The notes under the pieces were generated by a model. It saw nothing but the letters and a program-made list of their open reading frames with translations. It did no database searches and was not told the origin of the DNA. Of a DNA stretch of 64,000 nt, positions 53,768-62,556 are shown piece by piece. The position numbers were made by a program, and so were the translations under genes. The DNA is from a virus. The number at the start of each line of letters is the position of its first letter. Position 1 is the stretch's first letter. The stretch spans positions 248,001 through 312,000 of IMG/VR virus record IMGVR_UViG_3300044712_000810; one strand, written 5' to 3'.

Positions 53768-53970
53768 AATTAAAGAGTTCTGTTCAAAAAAAACAAAACT
53801 CATCTAAGTAGCACCACCCGAAGAAATTCGGTACTTAGATGAAACCACCACCTAAGCAGAACTCAGAGAGGCCTCCCTTCAACCTACAGCACCACCCTAC
53901 TGCTAAAGAGGGAGCCTCAAGACAACAACCAGGACAGTTTCACGACTGCCCTGTTTTCATTTCTTTTTTT
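53768..53970 (+). ncRNA. Noncoding RNA 3 with repeated CACCACC segments
   Basis: About 200 nt, no ORF. GAGTTCTG/CAGAACTC (53775-53782, 53857-53864) encloses CATCTAAGT/ACTTAGATG (53801-53809, 53833-53841); a second hairpin is GAGGCCTCCCTT / AAGAGGGAGCCTC (53868-53918). GCACCACCC lies in both hairpin loops (53811, 53889) and ACCACCACC between stems (53844). Terminator CAGGACAG/CTGCCCTG plus T run. Confidence 0.68.
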
Positions 53971-53981
53971 GGAGGATTTTT

Positions 53982-54170
53982 ATGGGATGGATTAGAGATA
54001 TAGATTGTCCATTTTGTGAACATGAGTTCGAATGGGAAGTCTGGGAAAATGGTAAATGTCCAAAATGTGGTGAAGAATTTTATTGGTCAGAAGATTGCAC
54101 TGAAGATTATTCAGATTGTTGGGATAGTTTATGGTGGAATAAATGGGATGAAGAAAGGAGAAATAAATGA
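53982..54170 (+). CDS. Zinc-ribbon protein
   Basis: 62 aa. CPFCEHEF and CPKCGEEF form a two-CxxC zinc ribbon, followed by an acidic, Trp-rich tail (CTEDYSDCWDSLWWNKWDEE). TGGAGG precedes the ATG. ATGA overlap with the beta-prime gene suggests that it acts with the polymerase. Confidence 0.7.
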   Translation: MGWIRDIDCPFCEHEFEWEVWENGKCPKCGEEFYWSEDCTEDYSDCWDSLWWNKWDEERRNK

Positions 54171-55468
54171 AACTTAATTTATTAGATATAAATGAGTTTG
54201 TGACTAAAAACAATGTTAGACAAGTAAGTACAGTTCGTGTATATGAACGTCCAAATAAACTTGATGAAACCGGTCTATTTAGTGAAGTAATCTTTGGTCG
54301 TATTGGTTCAAATGACCGTCGTAAACGCTTTGGTTATATTAATTTAAAATGTCGAGTATTACATCCAGAAACTTATAGTTTACTAGTTCGTTTAGATCCT
54401 TCAATCAGTAAGTTTATAATGCAAAAAGCAACTTATGAACTTAGTGAAAATGGTGAACTCATAGAATCTGAAAATGGTGTTAATGGTGTATATAATCTTG
54501 TTGAATTCTTACCAAAAATGAAATTTGATAAGTTCAAGAATCAAGAAATTGCAAAATTTGTAAAAAAGAATCTTGATAAAATTATCATTGATAAAATTCT
54601 AGTTTTACCTGCAGGTATTCGTGACTTAAAATTATCAAAGATATCTGGTAAATCTCAAGTACAATTTGCTGAAATTAATAAATTATATGAAGCTATTATT
54701 AAACAATCAAACTCAATTCCTGATGATTTGTCTAGTTTACCACAAGAATTCTCATCAAGTTTTGTTCAAACAATTCAAAGAAAAGTACTTGAAATAAATG
54801 AATGGATCAAATCAAAAATGAAAGGTAAGTCTGGTCTTATTCGTGGTGGACTACTTAAGAAAGTAATCGACTACTCCGCCCGTCTTATCATTGTTTCTGA
54901 TCCGACTCTTAAATTAGGTCAACTTGGTTTACCTTGGCAAGTAGTACTTAAACTTTATGAACCATTTACTTTAAATTACTTTTTACATAAAGATCAAACT
55001 TCATTAGCGCTTATTCAAGATAATCTTGGCGCAAACATGACACCAGATATTAATGATCTTAAAAGATTTATTCAAAAAATAAATGAAGATCCAACAAGCA
55101 TTAGTGAACTATTAAAAGACCATCTTATTGCTGCTGCACATGACATTAGTAAAGGTAAAACCATTTTATATAAACGTGACCCGGTTGAAGCTCGTGACAA
55201 CTATATGGGCGCTGATGTTCGTGTTGATCGTGAATCTAGTGTTGCACGTATGAATCCACTTGATCTTCCAAGATGCGGTGGTGACTTTGACGGTGACCAG
55301 ATTGCTATATTCCCACTATTTACAAAAGAAGCAAATGCAGAAGCAAGTGCGAAGTTACATCCATCAAATTCAAAAGCAATGTGGACAAGTTCTGTAAGTT
55401 TAAGCAGACAACCATATTTCTTACAACTTGATGCAGCAACAACTCTTTATGCAATTACTAAGGAGTAA
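54167..55468 (+). CDS. RNA polymerase beta-prime subunit, N-terminal part
   Basis: 433 aa. RpoC blocks in order: SEVIFGRIG near the start, LIRGGLLKKVIDYSARLIIV (cf. R..LLGKRVDYSGRSVI), LGQLGLPWQVVLKLYEPF, and the catalytic loop GGDFDGDQIAIF with the Mg-binding Asp373, Asp375 and Asp377. Diverges from the universal NADFDGD only in the first two residues. It ends soon after the active site; the C-terminal part is not in this window. Together with the two beta genes it shows a phage-encoded multisubunit polymerase. Confidence 0.93.
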   Translation: MKLNLLDINEFVTKNNVRQVSTVRVYERPNKLDETGLFSEVIFGRIGSNDRRKRFGYINLKCRVLHPETYSLLVRLDPSISKFIMQKATYELSENGELIESENGVNGVYNLVEFLPKMKFDKFKNQEIAKFVKKNLDKIIIDKILVLPAGIRDLKLSKISGKSQVQFAEINKLYEAIIKQSNSIPDDLSSLPQEFSSSFVQTIQRKVLEINEWIKSKMKGKSGLIRGGLLKKVIDYSARLIIVSDPTLKLGQLGLPWQVVLKLYEPFTLNYFLHKDQTSLALIQDNLGANMTPDINDLKRFIQKINEDPTSISELLKDHLIAAAHDISKGKTILYKRDPVEARDNYMGADVRVDRESSVARMNPLDLPRCGGDFDGDQIAIFPLFTKEANAEASAKLHPSNSKAMWTSSVSLSRQPYFLQLDAATTLYAITKE

Positions 55469-55471
55469 AAC

Positions 55472-57415
55472 ATGTCAGAAGATCTATTTAATGAAATAAT
55501 GGGATTCACAGTTGATCCACATCGTATTCAACAAACATCAATGAATCAACCACAACAAGGATATATTGCACCAACAACAATGCAACAACATGATAGACAA
55601 GACTTTGGTATTGAATTTTCACATTGCGCAACAATGGAACCATGGCAACGTAGAATTTCTGACGTTTTAAAACATGGTAAAGATGTATATGTTGTTGCTG
55701 CACCAGGAGGTGGTAAAACACTTCCAGTATTTTGTCACTGGACAAATAATATTCTTAATTTAAATACAATGATGACTGGCCCAGCAAACGATAAAGCATA
55801 TACAGAATGTGTAAAAAATATATTTTTGGAACCTAATAAAATACCAAAAATCCTATTCTTAGTTCCAACAAGATCACTCGCAATGCAAACAGAACAAGAA
55901 GTTCGTGCTGTATTTGGTGATATTATATCACAAACAATGAATCGATTTTTAAAAGTAACACAATTTGAAGAATCGATTGATAGTGAAACTTTTGGACCAT
56001 CCGCACCGGGACATTATACTCCTCATGATGCAGCACAAAGAGCTTATAATAACAATTTACAAAGACAAATATTTGAAAAACTTGGCAATAGCAATTTAAT
56101 AATGATGATGACTGAAATTGCCAGACTTGCGGAAGAACGTCGAAGTGCAACAAACGATTATGAAAAATCAAGAATTCGAAATATAATCGATTCATATAAA
56201 CGTCAATTTAAACAAGAATTAATTGAATCTTTAAGAAATTATATGAATGGAAATCTGTTACGAGTAAAAACTGGCGACTATAATATTGATGGAAATAATG
56301 CATTAGTTCATATTTCTATTTATGAATCCGCAGTAAATATAGTTAATAATATGTCTAACCTAGGATTAATTATTATTGACGAAGCGCACTTAATTCAAAA
56401 GTCAGGTGAAATTGGCGACGAATCACGTAATAGACAAATAGCAGAAGCATTATATACAGTTCTACATAAATTAAAAGGTAGTAAAACAAATATAGTTTTA
56501 CTATCTGGAACTGAACATCCAGAAAGTGCACAAGAAATCATTAAATATTTAAATCATTGTTTTGGAAGAAACTTTGAAAAATCTGATGCACTTATTCAAA
56601 GTTCCAGTGGAAACAGATCACAATTAAGTATTGTTCCAGATGATAGTTTGATGAATGATTCAAAACTTGTCGATATCGTCGTCAACGCTGTAAGGAAAAA
56701 AGATTGGGGTGAATTAATTGTATTATTTTCTGCAAGAAAAATTGTAAAAATTGCAGAAGAAGCAATTAAAAAATTAGGAACAAGAGATTTAAAAACTGTA
56801 AATACTAATGTTCAGTATGGTCATCAATTTACTAGTATTTATGGTAATATAGAAAAACAAGCTCCATCAATGTCAATATCAAGAAATGATGCACATGCTA
56901 TTTCACAACCAAAACCAGAATTATCTGATGCCTCAAATATTAAAGATCCACTATTACGCGCATGTGTATCCGCTGGTTTTGGTTTTTATTTCCGTAATAT
57001 GCCAGATGGTGGTGGCGAAGTAAGTGACAACGATAAGTTTATTGTAAGTAAATTATTTAAAGATAAAAAAATACACGCAATGCTCGCAACAGACGGTGTT
57101 GGTATTGGAGTTAATATTGACGTTAAACGTATTTATATTCCAAGAATTGAAAAATTCGAAGCTATAATTGGTGATAATAAAGAAATTCCATTACGTGACT
57201 TAGCACAAATACTTAACAGAGCTGGTCGTGGTAAAATTCCATTCGCATCAATATTTACACCATCAGGAAATGTTGAAATGGTAAGATCTGCATTATCAGC
57301 TACTGCAGAACAATTCAATGTTGTCCCCGCATATAGTAAAATTGGTTTTGGAATGATATGTCATAAGTTCGAAGCCTTCTATAGTATGTGGAAAGAAATG
57401 TCTGTCAAATTTTAA
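55472..57415 (+). CDS. SF2 DEAH-box helicase
   Basis: 647 aa. Motif I APGGGKT with Lys82, motif Ia LVPTRSLAMQTEQE, motif II DEAH at 303-306, motif III LLSGTEHPES, motif V TDGVGIGVNIDVKRI and motif VI QILNRAGRGK. An insertion of about 120 residues lies between motifs Ia and II. Nucleic-acid unwinding or translocation is expected. Three bases after the beta-prime gene, so a transcription-linked helicase is plausible. Confidence 0.9.
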   Translation: MSEDLFNEIMGFTVDPHRIQQTSMNQPQQGYIAPTTMQQHDRQDFGIEFSHCATMEPWQRRISDVLKHGKDVYVVAAPGGGKTLPVFCHWTNNILNLNTMMTGPANDKAYTECVKNIFLEPNKIPKILFLVPTRSLAMQTEQEVRAVFGDIISQTMNRFLKVTQFEESIDSETFGPSAPGHYTPHDAAQRAYNNNLQRQIFEKLGNSNLIMMMTEIARLAEERRSATNDYEKSRIRNIIDSYKRQFKQELIESLRNYMNGNLLRVKTGDYNIDGNNALVHISIYESAVNIVNNMSNLGLIIIDEAHLIQKSGEIGDESRNRQIAEALYTVLHKLKGSKTNIVLLSGTEHPESAQEIIKYLNHCFGRNFEKSDALIQSSSGNRSQLSIVPDDSLMNDSKLVDIVVNAVRKKDWGELIVLFSARKIVKIAEEAIKKLGTRDLKTVNTNVQYGHQFTSIYGNIEKQAPSMSISRNDAHAISQPKPELSDASNIKDPLLRACVSAGFGFYFRNMPDGGGEVSDNDKFIVSKLFKDKKIHAMLATDGVGIGVNIDVKRIYIPRIEKFEAIIGDNKEIPLRDLAQILNRAGRGKIPFASIFTPSGNVEMVRSALSATAEQFNVVPAYSKIGFGMICHKFEAFYSMWKEMSVKF

Positions 57416-57426
57416 TTTTGTCTTAA

Positions 57427-57443
57427 TTCATATAGAAATATTA
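57427..57443 (+). promoter_or_regulatory. Phage promoter motif
   Basis: TTCATATAGAAATATTA, 26 nt before the small gene at 57470. Confidence 0.68.
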
Positions 57444-57469
57444 CAATAACCATCGGTAAGGACAAAAAC

Positions 57470-57640
57470 GTGAAGGAGAAGACATTCGAGCAAATTGCTG
57501 ACGAATTTGATGAAGAATTCGAGAAGCAGATGTTCGCCCTTCTCGACGATGAAGAATATTTAAATTTATTGTTCAAAGTAGAAGAAGAATGTTCAGGTAG
57601 ATCTTGTCGCGCCGATAGGCGTAAAACTGACAAGAAATAA
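57470..57640 (+). CDS. Small acidic protein, GTG start
   Basis: 56 aa. Strongly acidic helical part (ADEFDEEFEKQMFALLDDEE) and a basic Cys-containing tail (CSGRSCRADRRKTDKK). GTAAGGA precedes the GTG. Immediately upstream of tRNA-Arg. Confidence 0.58.
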   Translation: MKEKTFEQIADEFDEEFEKQMFALLDDEEYLNLLFKVEEECSGRSCRADRRKTDKK

Positions 57641-57641
57641 T

Positions 57642-57719
<78 letters not shown>

Positions 57720-57880
57720 ATATTGAAAGTTGGTGGAATCCAGTAAAAGATCCTTATCAGGATCGATGCCAAACCGTGAAGTGGGTCCGAGTCTACGACT
57801 AACGGCACTATCCAACCGGGCATAAAAGAGACTGGTACTTCCACTATCTCGCGGGGGCCTGTTCGCAGGCCCTCCTTTTT
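57720..57880 (+). ncRNA. Structured RNA downstream of tRNA-Arg, with terminator
   Basis: No ORF. Contains GATCC-TTATCA-GGATC, a T-arm-like GTGG-GTCCGAGT-CTAC, and GTTGG/CCAAC that could close them, so it may be another decayed tRNA-like element. Ends in GGGCCTG-TTCG-CAGGCCC and CTCCTTTTT (57855-57880), a terminator. Confidence 0.45.
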
Positions 57881-57902
57881 AACTTTTATTATAGGAGGAT
57901 AA

Positions 57903-58349
57903 ATGGATTTAGAAACAGCAATAGCATTAGCAGTCGTTGCACATAAAGGTCAAGTTGATAAGGCTGGAAAGCCATATATTCTCCATCCTTTGCGTGTAAT
58001 GAATAAACTTGAAGATGAATATGATATGATTACCGGAGTACTTCACGATACTGTTGAAGATTGTGATGTTACTCTTGATGATTTACGTAAAGCAGGATTT
58101 CATGAAGATATCGTATATGCTGTTGACTGTGTAAGTCGAAGAACAGGCGAATCATATAAAAATTTTATTGGTCGTGTAATGACCGATAAACGCGCAATTC
58201 GAGTAAAAATTGCAGACATTGAAGATAACCTTCAAGTTTGCAGAATGGCTATGATTGATAGTGAAAAGTTTTCCAAATTCACTAACAACATCAAAATGTA
58301 TGTTGAATCTTATACGAAACTAAAAGAACGGCTAAAACTTTTAAAGTGA
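57903..58349 (+). CDS. HD-family (p)ppGpp hydrolase-like protein (SpoT/MESH1 HD domain)
   Basis: 148 aa, only the HD domain. AHKGQVDKAGKPYILHPLRVM gives the first His and the RelA/SpoT-specific HPLRV, ITGVLHDTVEDCDVT has the HD pair and ED, and VKIADIEDNLQ has the last Asp/Asn. These are the hydrolase motifs of SpoT and MESH1. It would hydrolyse (p)ppGpp or a related nucleotide and thus dampen the host stringent response, which is inferred. AGGAGG precedes the ATG. Confidence 0.87.
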   Translation: MDLETAIALAVVAHKGQVDKAGKPYILHPLRVMNKLEDEYDMITGVLHDTVEDCDVTLDDLRKAGFHEDIVYAVDCVSRRTGESYKNFIGRVMTDKRAIRVKIADIEDNLQVCRMAMIDSEKFSKFTNNIKMYVESYTKLKERLKLLK

Positions 58350-58356
58350 GGTTCAC

Positions 58357-58470
58357 ATGTTCCAATCTCTTCGTGACTACAAAGACTTGTTCGAAAATAT
58401 CGGACTTGTTGCTTTAATGATCACCGTGTGTTCACTGTTTGTTGGTTCCGGTATTTGGAAAATGTTTTAA
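58357..58470 (+). CDS. Very small membrane protein
   Basis: 37 aa with one hydrophobic helix (IGLVALMITVCSLFVGSGI). GTGAGG precedes the ATG, eight bases after the hydrolase stop; terminator follows. Confidence 0.5.
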   Translation: MFQSLRDYKDLFENIGLVALMITVCSLFVGSGIWKMF

Positions 58471-58476
58471 ACAACC

Positions 58477-58502
58477 GGCGGGGAAACCCGCCATATTTTA
58501 TT
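58477..58502 (+). terminator. Rho-independent terminator
   Basis: GGCGGG-GAAA-CCCGCC, then ATATTTTATTCTT. Confidence 0.8.
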
Positions 58503-58515
58503 CTTATGATTCTGG

Positions 58516-58533
58516 TTTCATATAAAAATAATC
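58516..58533 (+). promoter_or_regulatory. Phage promoter motif, AAAAA variant
   Basis: TTTCATATAAAAATAATC, 54 nt before the Nudix gene. Confidence 0.7.
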
Positions 58534-58586
58534 CATAATGACCGGATAACGGTTGTCAATTAAAACAATACATTAAGGAGCCTTTT

Positions 58587-59240
58587 GTGAAGAGAGAACT
58601 TATTTTGGCAGTAAAAGAATCAGATATTAAATTACCCGCGAACGGGTTTACATTAATTACGGAAGAAAATACAATTGAACTTGATGAAACAAACACATGG
58701 TTTGGTCCTAGATGCATTTTAGAAAATGATACGAGTTTCCGACAAATCATTCCATACGCGATTATCAAGAAAGATGATAGTATTCTAATGTATGAACGTC
58801 AAGTAACTGGCGGTGAAGCCCGTTTACATGGTCTTAAATCTATCGGTTTCGGTGGTCACGTAAACCTTCGTGACGACTTCCCAACTGATGATGGAATGTT
58901 CGATGCAGAATATGTAATTCCTGAAAATTTTGTATATAGTGCATATGCGAGAGAATTATATGAAGAATTGGGAGCTAATATATTTGAATACGTCAGTAAT
59001 GTCAATAGCGTTGGATACATTCACTACGCTAACGATTCTGATGTTGATGATGTAAATAAAGTTCATATGGGTATTGTATTTATTGTTGATTTATCATCTG
59101 AGAGTGATGAAGAAACTATCTCTGCAGATGAACTTGAAATCGGCAAATGTACATGGGTTCCTATCTCAGAACTCGAATCACATATTCCTGATATGGAAAT
59201 GTGGAGTAAAGAAGCAAGCAAATATTTGATCGGTCAATAA
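58587..59240 (+). CDS. Nudix hydrolase-like protein, GTG start
   Basis: 217 aa. The Nudix box is present with an insertion: IGFGGHVN starts it, and YARELYEELGANI provides the REUxEExGU core after about 25 extra residues. Flanking strands (QIIPYAIIKKDDSILMYERQ and HMGIVFIVDL) fit the fold. Nudix enzymes split nucleoside diphosphates linked to another group. AAGGAG precedes the GTG. Upstream of the ribonucleotide reductase, so nucleotide pool cleaning is a reasonable guess. Confidence 0.8.
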   Translation: MKRELILAVKESDIKLPANGFTLITEENTIELDETNTWFGPRCILENDTSFRQIIPYAIIKKDDSILMYERQVTGGEARLHGLKSIGFGGHVNLRDDFPTDDGMFDAEYVIPENFVYSAYARELYEELGANIFEYVSNVNSVGYIHYANDSDVDDVNKVHMGIVFIVDLSSESDEETISADELEIGKCTWVPISELESHIPDMEMWSKEASKYLIGQ

Positions 59241-59278
59241 TTACACTTTGATAATAAAATATAAATAGGAGTCATTTA

Positions 59279-62065
59279 ATGGCTGTTAAGAAGAATCCAT
59301 ATGAAGGTATTAACTGGACTCAAAGAGAAGCTAAAATCGTTGCAATGGACGGAACTGTCAAATTCCAAGAAACAGTTGAGTTTCCTGATTATTTTGATGA
59401 CAATTCCGTTGGGATCGTTGCTAGCAAGTATTTATGTAATAGCGCAAAAAAGAAAGAAAAAAGCCTCAAAGACTTAATTGATCGTGTTTCTGATACGATC
59501 ACTAATTGGGGTGAAAAAGACGGTTACTTTGCAAATAAGAAAGCACGTGATGAATTTAATTATAAACTAAAACGTTATCAAGTACAACAATATTTTGCAT
59601 TTAACTCACCTGTTTATTTTAACGTTGGATTAAAAGATAATCCACAAGGCAGTGCATGTTTCATTCTTGATATTCAAGACAACATGGATAGTATTTTTGA
59701 TGTAGCAAAACTCGAATCACGAATCTTTAAACAGGGTTCTGGATCGGGAATGAATATTAGCACGCTAAGATCTGCTAAAGAACCAGTTACCGCTGGTGGA
59801 TATGCATCTGGTCCAGTTAGTTTCATGAAAGCTCATGATACTGTAGCCGGTGTTATTAAATCTGGTGGTACTCTTAGACGTAGTGCTAAAATGGTATGTA
59901 TGGATGTTGATCATCCAGATATTGAAGAATTTATTAATTGTAAACAATATGAAGAAGAAAAACTTCGTGTATTAAGAAATGCCGGAATTCAATCAAAACC
60001 AGGATGTGAATTAGGCGACGAAGTATTCTATCAAAATACAAATATTTCTGTAAGACTTACAGAAGAATTTATGAATGCCATCGAAACCGATGGAGATTTC
60101 TTCACAAAGTTTGTTGCCAATGGTACTCTTTGTGATAAATTTAAAGCCCGTGATCTACTTAAACTCATTGCACAAAAGGCATGGGAATGTGCTGATCCAG
60201 GTTTAATGTATCATGATAATACAAATAAATGGCACACTTGTAAAAACAGTGGACCAATTGTCGCATCTAATCCATGTGGCGAATTTGTATTTATTAACAA
60301 CTCCGCATGTAATCTTGCAAGTATTAACTTACTTAAAGTATTTAATAAAACTAAATGTGACTTTGAAACATTTAGTGACGTGATTGAGATCGTAACATTA
60401 GCACAAGAAATTATTATCGACAATGCATCATACCCTGATTCTAGGATTCGTGAAAATAGTATTAAGTTTAGACCGATTGGTTTAGGTTATACAAACCTCG
60501 GTGCACTTCTTATGCTCTTTGGTTTCCCATATGATAGCGACGAAGGTCGTGAACTTGCGGCAACAGTAACAGCAATATTAACAGGTGTTTCATATCTTAC
60601 AAGTTCCGCAATTGCTATGCGCAAAGGTCCATTTAGTGGATTTAGTGAAAACAAAGAAGCATTTTATGAAGTAATGGATCTTCACACAAAAGCAGCACGT
60701 GAAAATTTTAGAAATGGAAAAAACAAAGAATTGTGTGAATATGCACTTGATGTTTGGGAAAAGGTCAATGATATTTGTCATAAGAAAGGACCATTTAGAA
60801 ACGCCCAAACAACATTGTTAGCACCAACTGGAACTATTAGTTATCTAATGGGTGCGGCAACAACTGGTATTGAACCTGAATTTAGTCATATCAAATATAA
60901 AAACTTATCTGGTACTGACGGTGGTTGTATTAAACTCGTTAATCCAATTCTTGAACAAACACTTAGAAATCTTGGATATACCGAAAAAGAAGTTCAACTG
61001 ATGAAAGAAGAAATACTTGCATCAGGACATCTAGAAAATAGCCAATACATTAATGATGAACATTTGGCAATCTTTGATACTAGTACTAAACCATTTGGTG
61101 GATCAAGAACGATTCATTATATGGGTCATATCAAAATGCTCGCAGCAGTTCAACCATTCCTAAGTGGAGCTATTAGCAAAACATGTAACTTGCCGAATGA
61201 AATCACGGTTGACGAGATTTATAATATATTTGTCGAAGGCTGGAAAATGGGTCTTAAAGGTATTACCGTTTATCGTGACGGAAGTAAGACTTTTCAAGCA
61301 CTTAGTACATCGTCAAAAGATGAGAAAAAAGAACAACCCACTTTCGACTTGTCCGAATATTTCGGACCCGACGAAGTGGAGGAAGTAAAAAATCAATTAG
61401 AGATTATTAAACAAAAAGTAGTTGCAAGACGTACTAGCCGTAAGAAACTCCCAGATGAAAGAAAGGCCGTAAACCACAAATTTAATATCGGAACAACAAA
61501 AGGTTACATTACATGTGGTCTTTATGACTCTGGTGAAATTGGTGAAGTATTTGTAAAGGTAGCAAAACAAGGAAGTACTCTAGCAGGACTTCTCGATGCA
61601 CTTGCAACAATTACTAGTATTAGTCTACAATATGGCGTACCACTCAAGGTACTAGTAAAGAAACTAATGAATCAAAGATTTGATCCGATGGGATTCACAT
61701 CTAATGAAAACATTAGAACAACTTCAAGTATTGTTGACTATCTATTTAAATATTTGGGAATTAAGTTCCTAAATAAAAAAGACCAAGAAGAACTTGGTAT
61801 TGCACTTAAAAAGAAAATTGTTGAAGAAGTACCAGATCAAAGTGTTGTAAAACAAGTGACTGATGAACTTCTAAATACAATTCTAGGCGATGGTGATTTT
61901 GATTTACCATCAGCTGAAGATGATGACACACAAGAATATATTGATGTATATGATTATTCTGGAGACAGCGTAGGCAGTTGTCCAGAATGTGGTTCCCTTT
62001 TAGTTCGTAAAGGATCTTGCGATTTTTGCGTAAATTGCGCATATAATGGCGGATCTTGCGGCTAA
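59279..62065 (+). CDS. nrdJ: Ribonucleotide reductase, class II (adenosylcobalamin-dependent)
   Basis: 928 aa. Class II markers: SGSGMNISTLRS and GGYASGPVSFMKAHDTVAGVIKSGG (in parts), NPCGEFVFINNSACNLASINL with the active-site Cys/Asn/Glu set, LLAPTGTISYLMGAATTGIEP, and SKTCNLP. The C-terminus has the NrdJ-type zinc ribbon and redox cysteines (CPECGSLL, CDFCVNCAYNGGSCG). Reduces ribonucleotides without oxygen dependence but needs B12, so the host must have or import cobalamin. No small (NrdB) subunit is present, consistent with class II. TAGGAG precedes the ATG. Confidence 0.94.
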   Translation: MAVKKNPYEGINWTQREAKIVAMDGTVKFQETVEFPDYFDDNSVGIVASKYLCNSAKKKEKSLKDLIDRVSDTITNWGEKDGYFANKKARDEFNYKLKRYQVQQYFAFNSPVYFNVGLKDNPQGSACFILDIQDNMDSIFDVAKLESRIFKQGSGSGMNISTLRSAKEPVTAGGYASGPVSFMKAHDTVAGVIKSGGTLRRSAKMVCMDVDHPDIEEFINCKQYEEEKLRVLRNAGIQSKPGCELGDEVFYQNTNISVRLTEEFMNAIETDGDFFTKFVANGTLCDKFKARDLLKLIAQKAWECADPGLMYHDNTNKWHTCKNSGPIVASNPCGEFVFINNSACNLASINLLKVFNKTKCDFETFSDVIEIVTLAQEIIIDNASYPDSRIRENSIKFRPIGLGYTNLGALLMLFGFPYDSDEGRELAATVTAILTGVSYLTSSAIAMRKGPFSGFSENKEAFYEVMDLHTKAARENFRNGKNKELCEYALDVWEKVNDICHKKGPFRNAQTTLLAPTGTISYLMGAATTGIEPEFSHIKYKNLSGTDGGCIKLVNPILEQTLRNLGYTEKEVQLMKEEILASGHLENSQYINDEHLAIFDTSTKPFGGSRTIHYMGHIKMLAAVQPFLSGAISKTCNLPNEITVDEIYNIFVEGWKMGLKGITVYRDGSKTFQALSTSSKDEKKEQPTFDLSEYFGPDEVEEVKNQLEIIKQKVVARRTSRKKLPDERKAVNHKFNIGTTKGYITCGLYDSGEIGEVFVKVAKQGSTLAGLLDALATITSISLQYGVPLKVLVKKLMNQRFDPMGFTSNENIRTTSSIVDYLFKYLGIKFLNKKDQEELGIALKKKIVEEVPDQSVVKQVTDELLNTILGDGDFDLPSAEDDDTQEYIDVYDYSGDSVGSCPECGSLLVRKGSCDFCVNCAYNGGSCG

Positions 62066-62072
62066 AAAAGAC

Positions 62073-62104
62073 AAGGACCGGGTATTTCTACCTGGTCCTT
62101 TTTA
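62073..62104. terminator. Bidirectional terminator hairpin
   Basis: AAGGACCGGGT-ATTTCT-ACCTGGTCCTT with T run after and A run before, between the convergent RNR and minus-strand operons. Confidence 0.88.
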
Positions 62105-62111
62105 AATTTTT

Positions 62112-62276
62112 TTATTGCGGTATCGCAAGCTGGTCATGTTCTTTGGGCGGTTTCTCGACGACAGTGTATTCATCGTGCGAAAGATCGAGGATCTTAATCT
62201 TTTCGACTTTCGCGATATACACTCCGAAGAATCCTCTGACTTGTGTGATTTCGAGCGCATCAATCTCAGTTACCAT
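62112..62276 (-). CDS. Small protein, unknown
   Basis: 54 aa, beta/alpha, ends KPPKEHDQLAIPQ. The ATG at 62276 has GGGGAAG upstream and sits one base after the preceding stop; a longer frame exists but would overlap that gene entirely. Confidence 0.6.
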   Translation of the reverse strand: MVTEIDALEITQVRGFFGVYIAKVEKIKILDLSHDEYTVVEKPPKEHDQLAIPQ

Positions 62277-62277
62277 T

Positions 62278-62556
62278 TCACTTCCCCGCTTCTTGTAAAG
62301 TTGATGGCCAAGGACCGAGGTATTGTTTACCTTCCGGATCCTTGATGTATAAGTAGCAAATGGGTCCGAATCTAGCTTCGGTGCCATATTCATGATCGGG
62401 TGAGGCTTCATTGATTTCCCGACAACACTGGATACAATACCACGCATGTGTATATTTGTTCCAGCATTTTGCACGGCGATTATCACACGCTGTGCGATTA
62501 CATTCACCGTTGTACACTTTGCCTTTATTGGGAAGTGTTTCTTCTTTTTGATTCAT
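62278..62556 (-). CDS. Cys-rich zinc-binding protein
   Basis: 92 aa. CNRTACDNRRAKC, WYCIQCC and later a CYLYI give at least seven cysteines, probably two metal sites. AAGGATG lies before the ATG, with a four-base overlap with the upstream gene. Unknown. Confidence 0.65.
   Translation of the reverse strand: MNQKEETLPNKGKVYNGECNRTACDNRRAKCWNKYTHAWYCIQCCREINEASPDHEYGTEARFGPICYLYIKDPEGKQYLGPWPSTLQEAGK

Noticed and set aside
62277-62507. Longer 131-aa version of the minus-strand gene at 62112
   Set aside because: It would overlap almost all of the Cys-rich gene at 62278 in another frame; the ATG at 62276 has its own ribosome site and follows that gene's stop.
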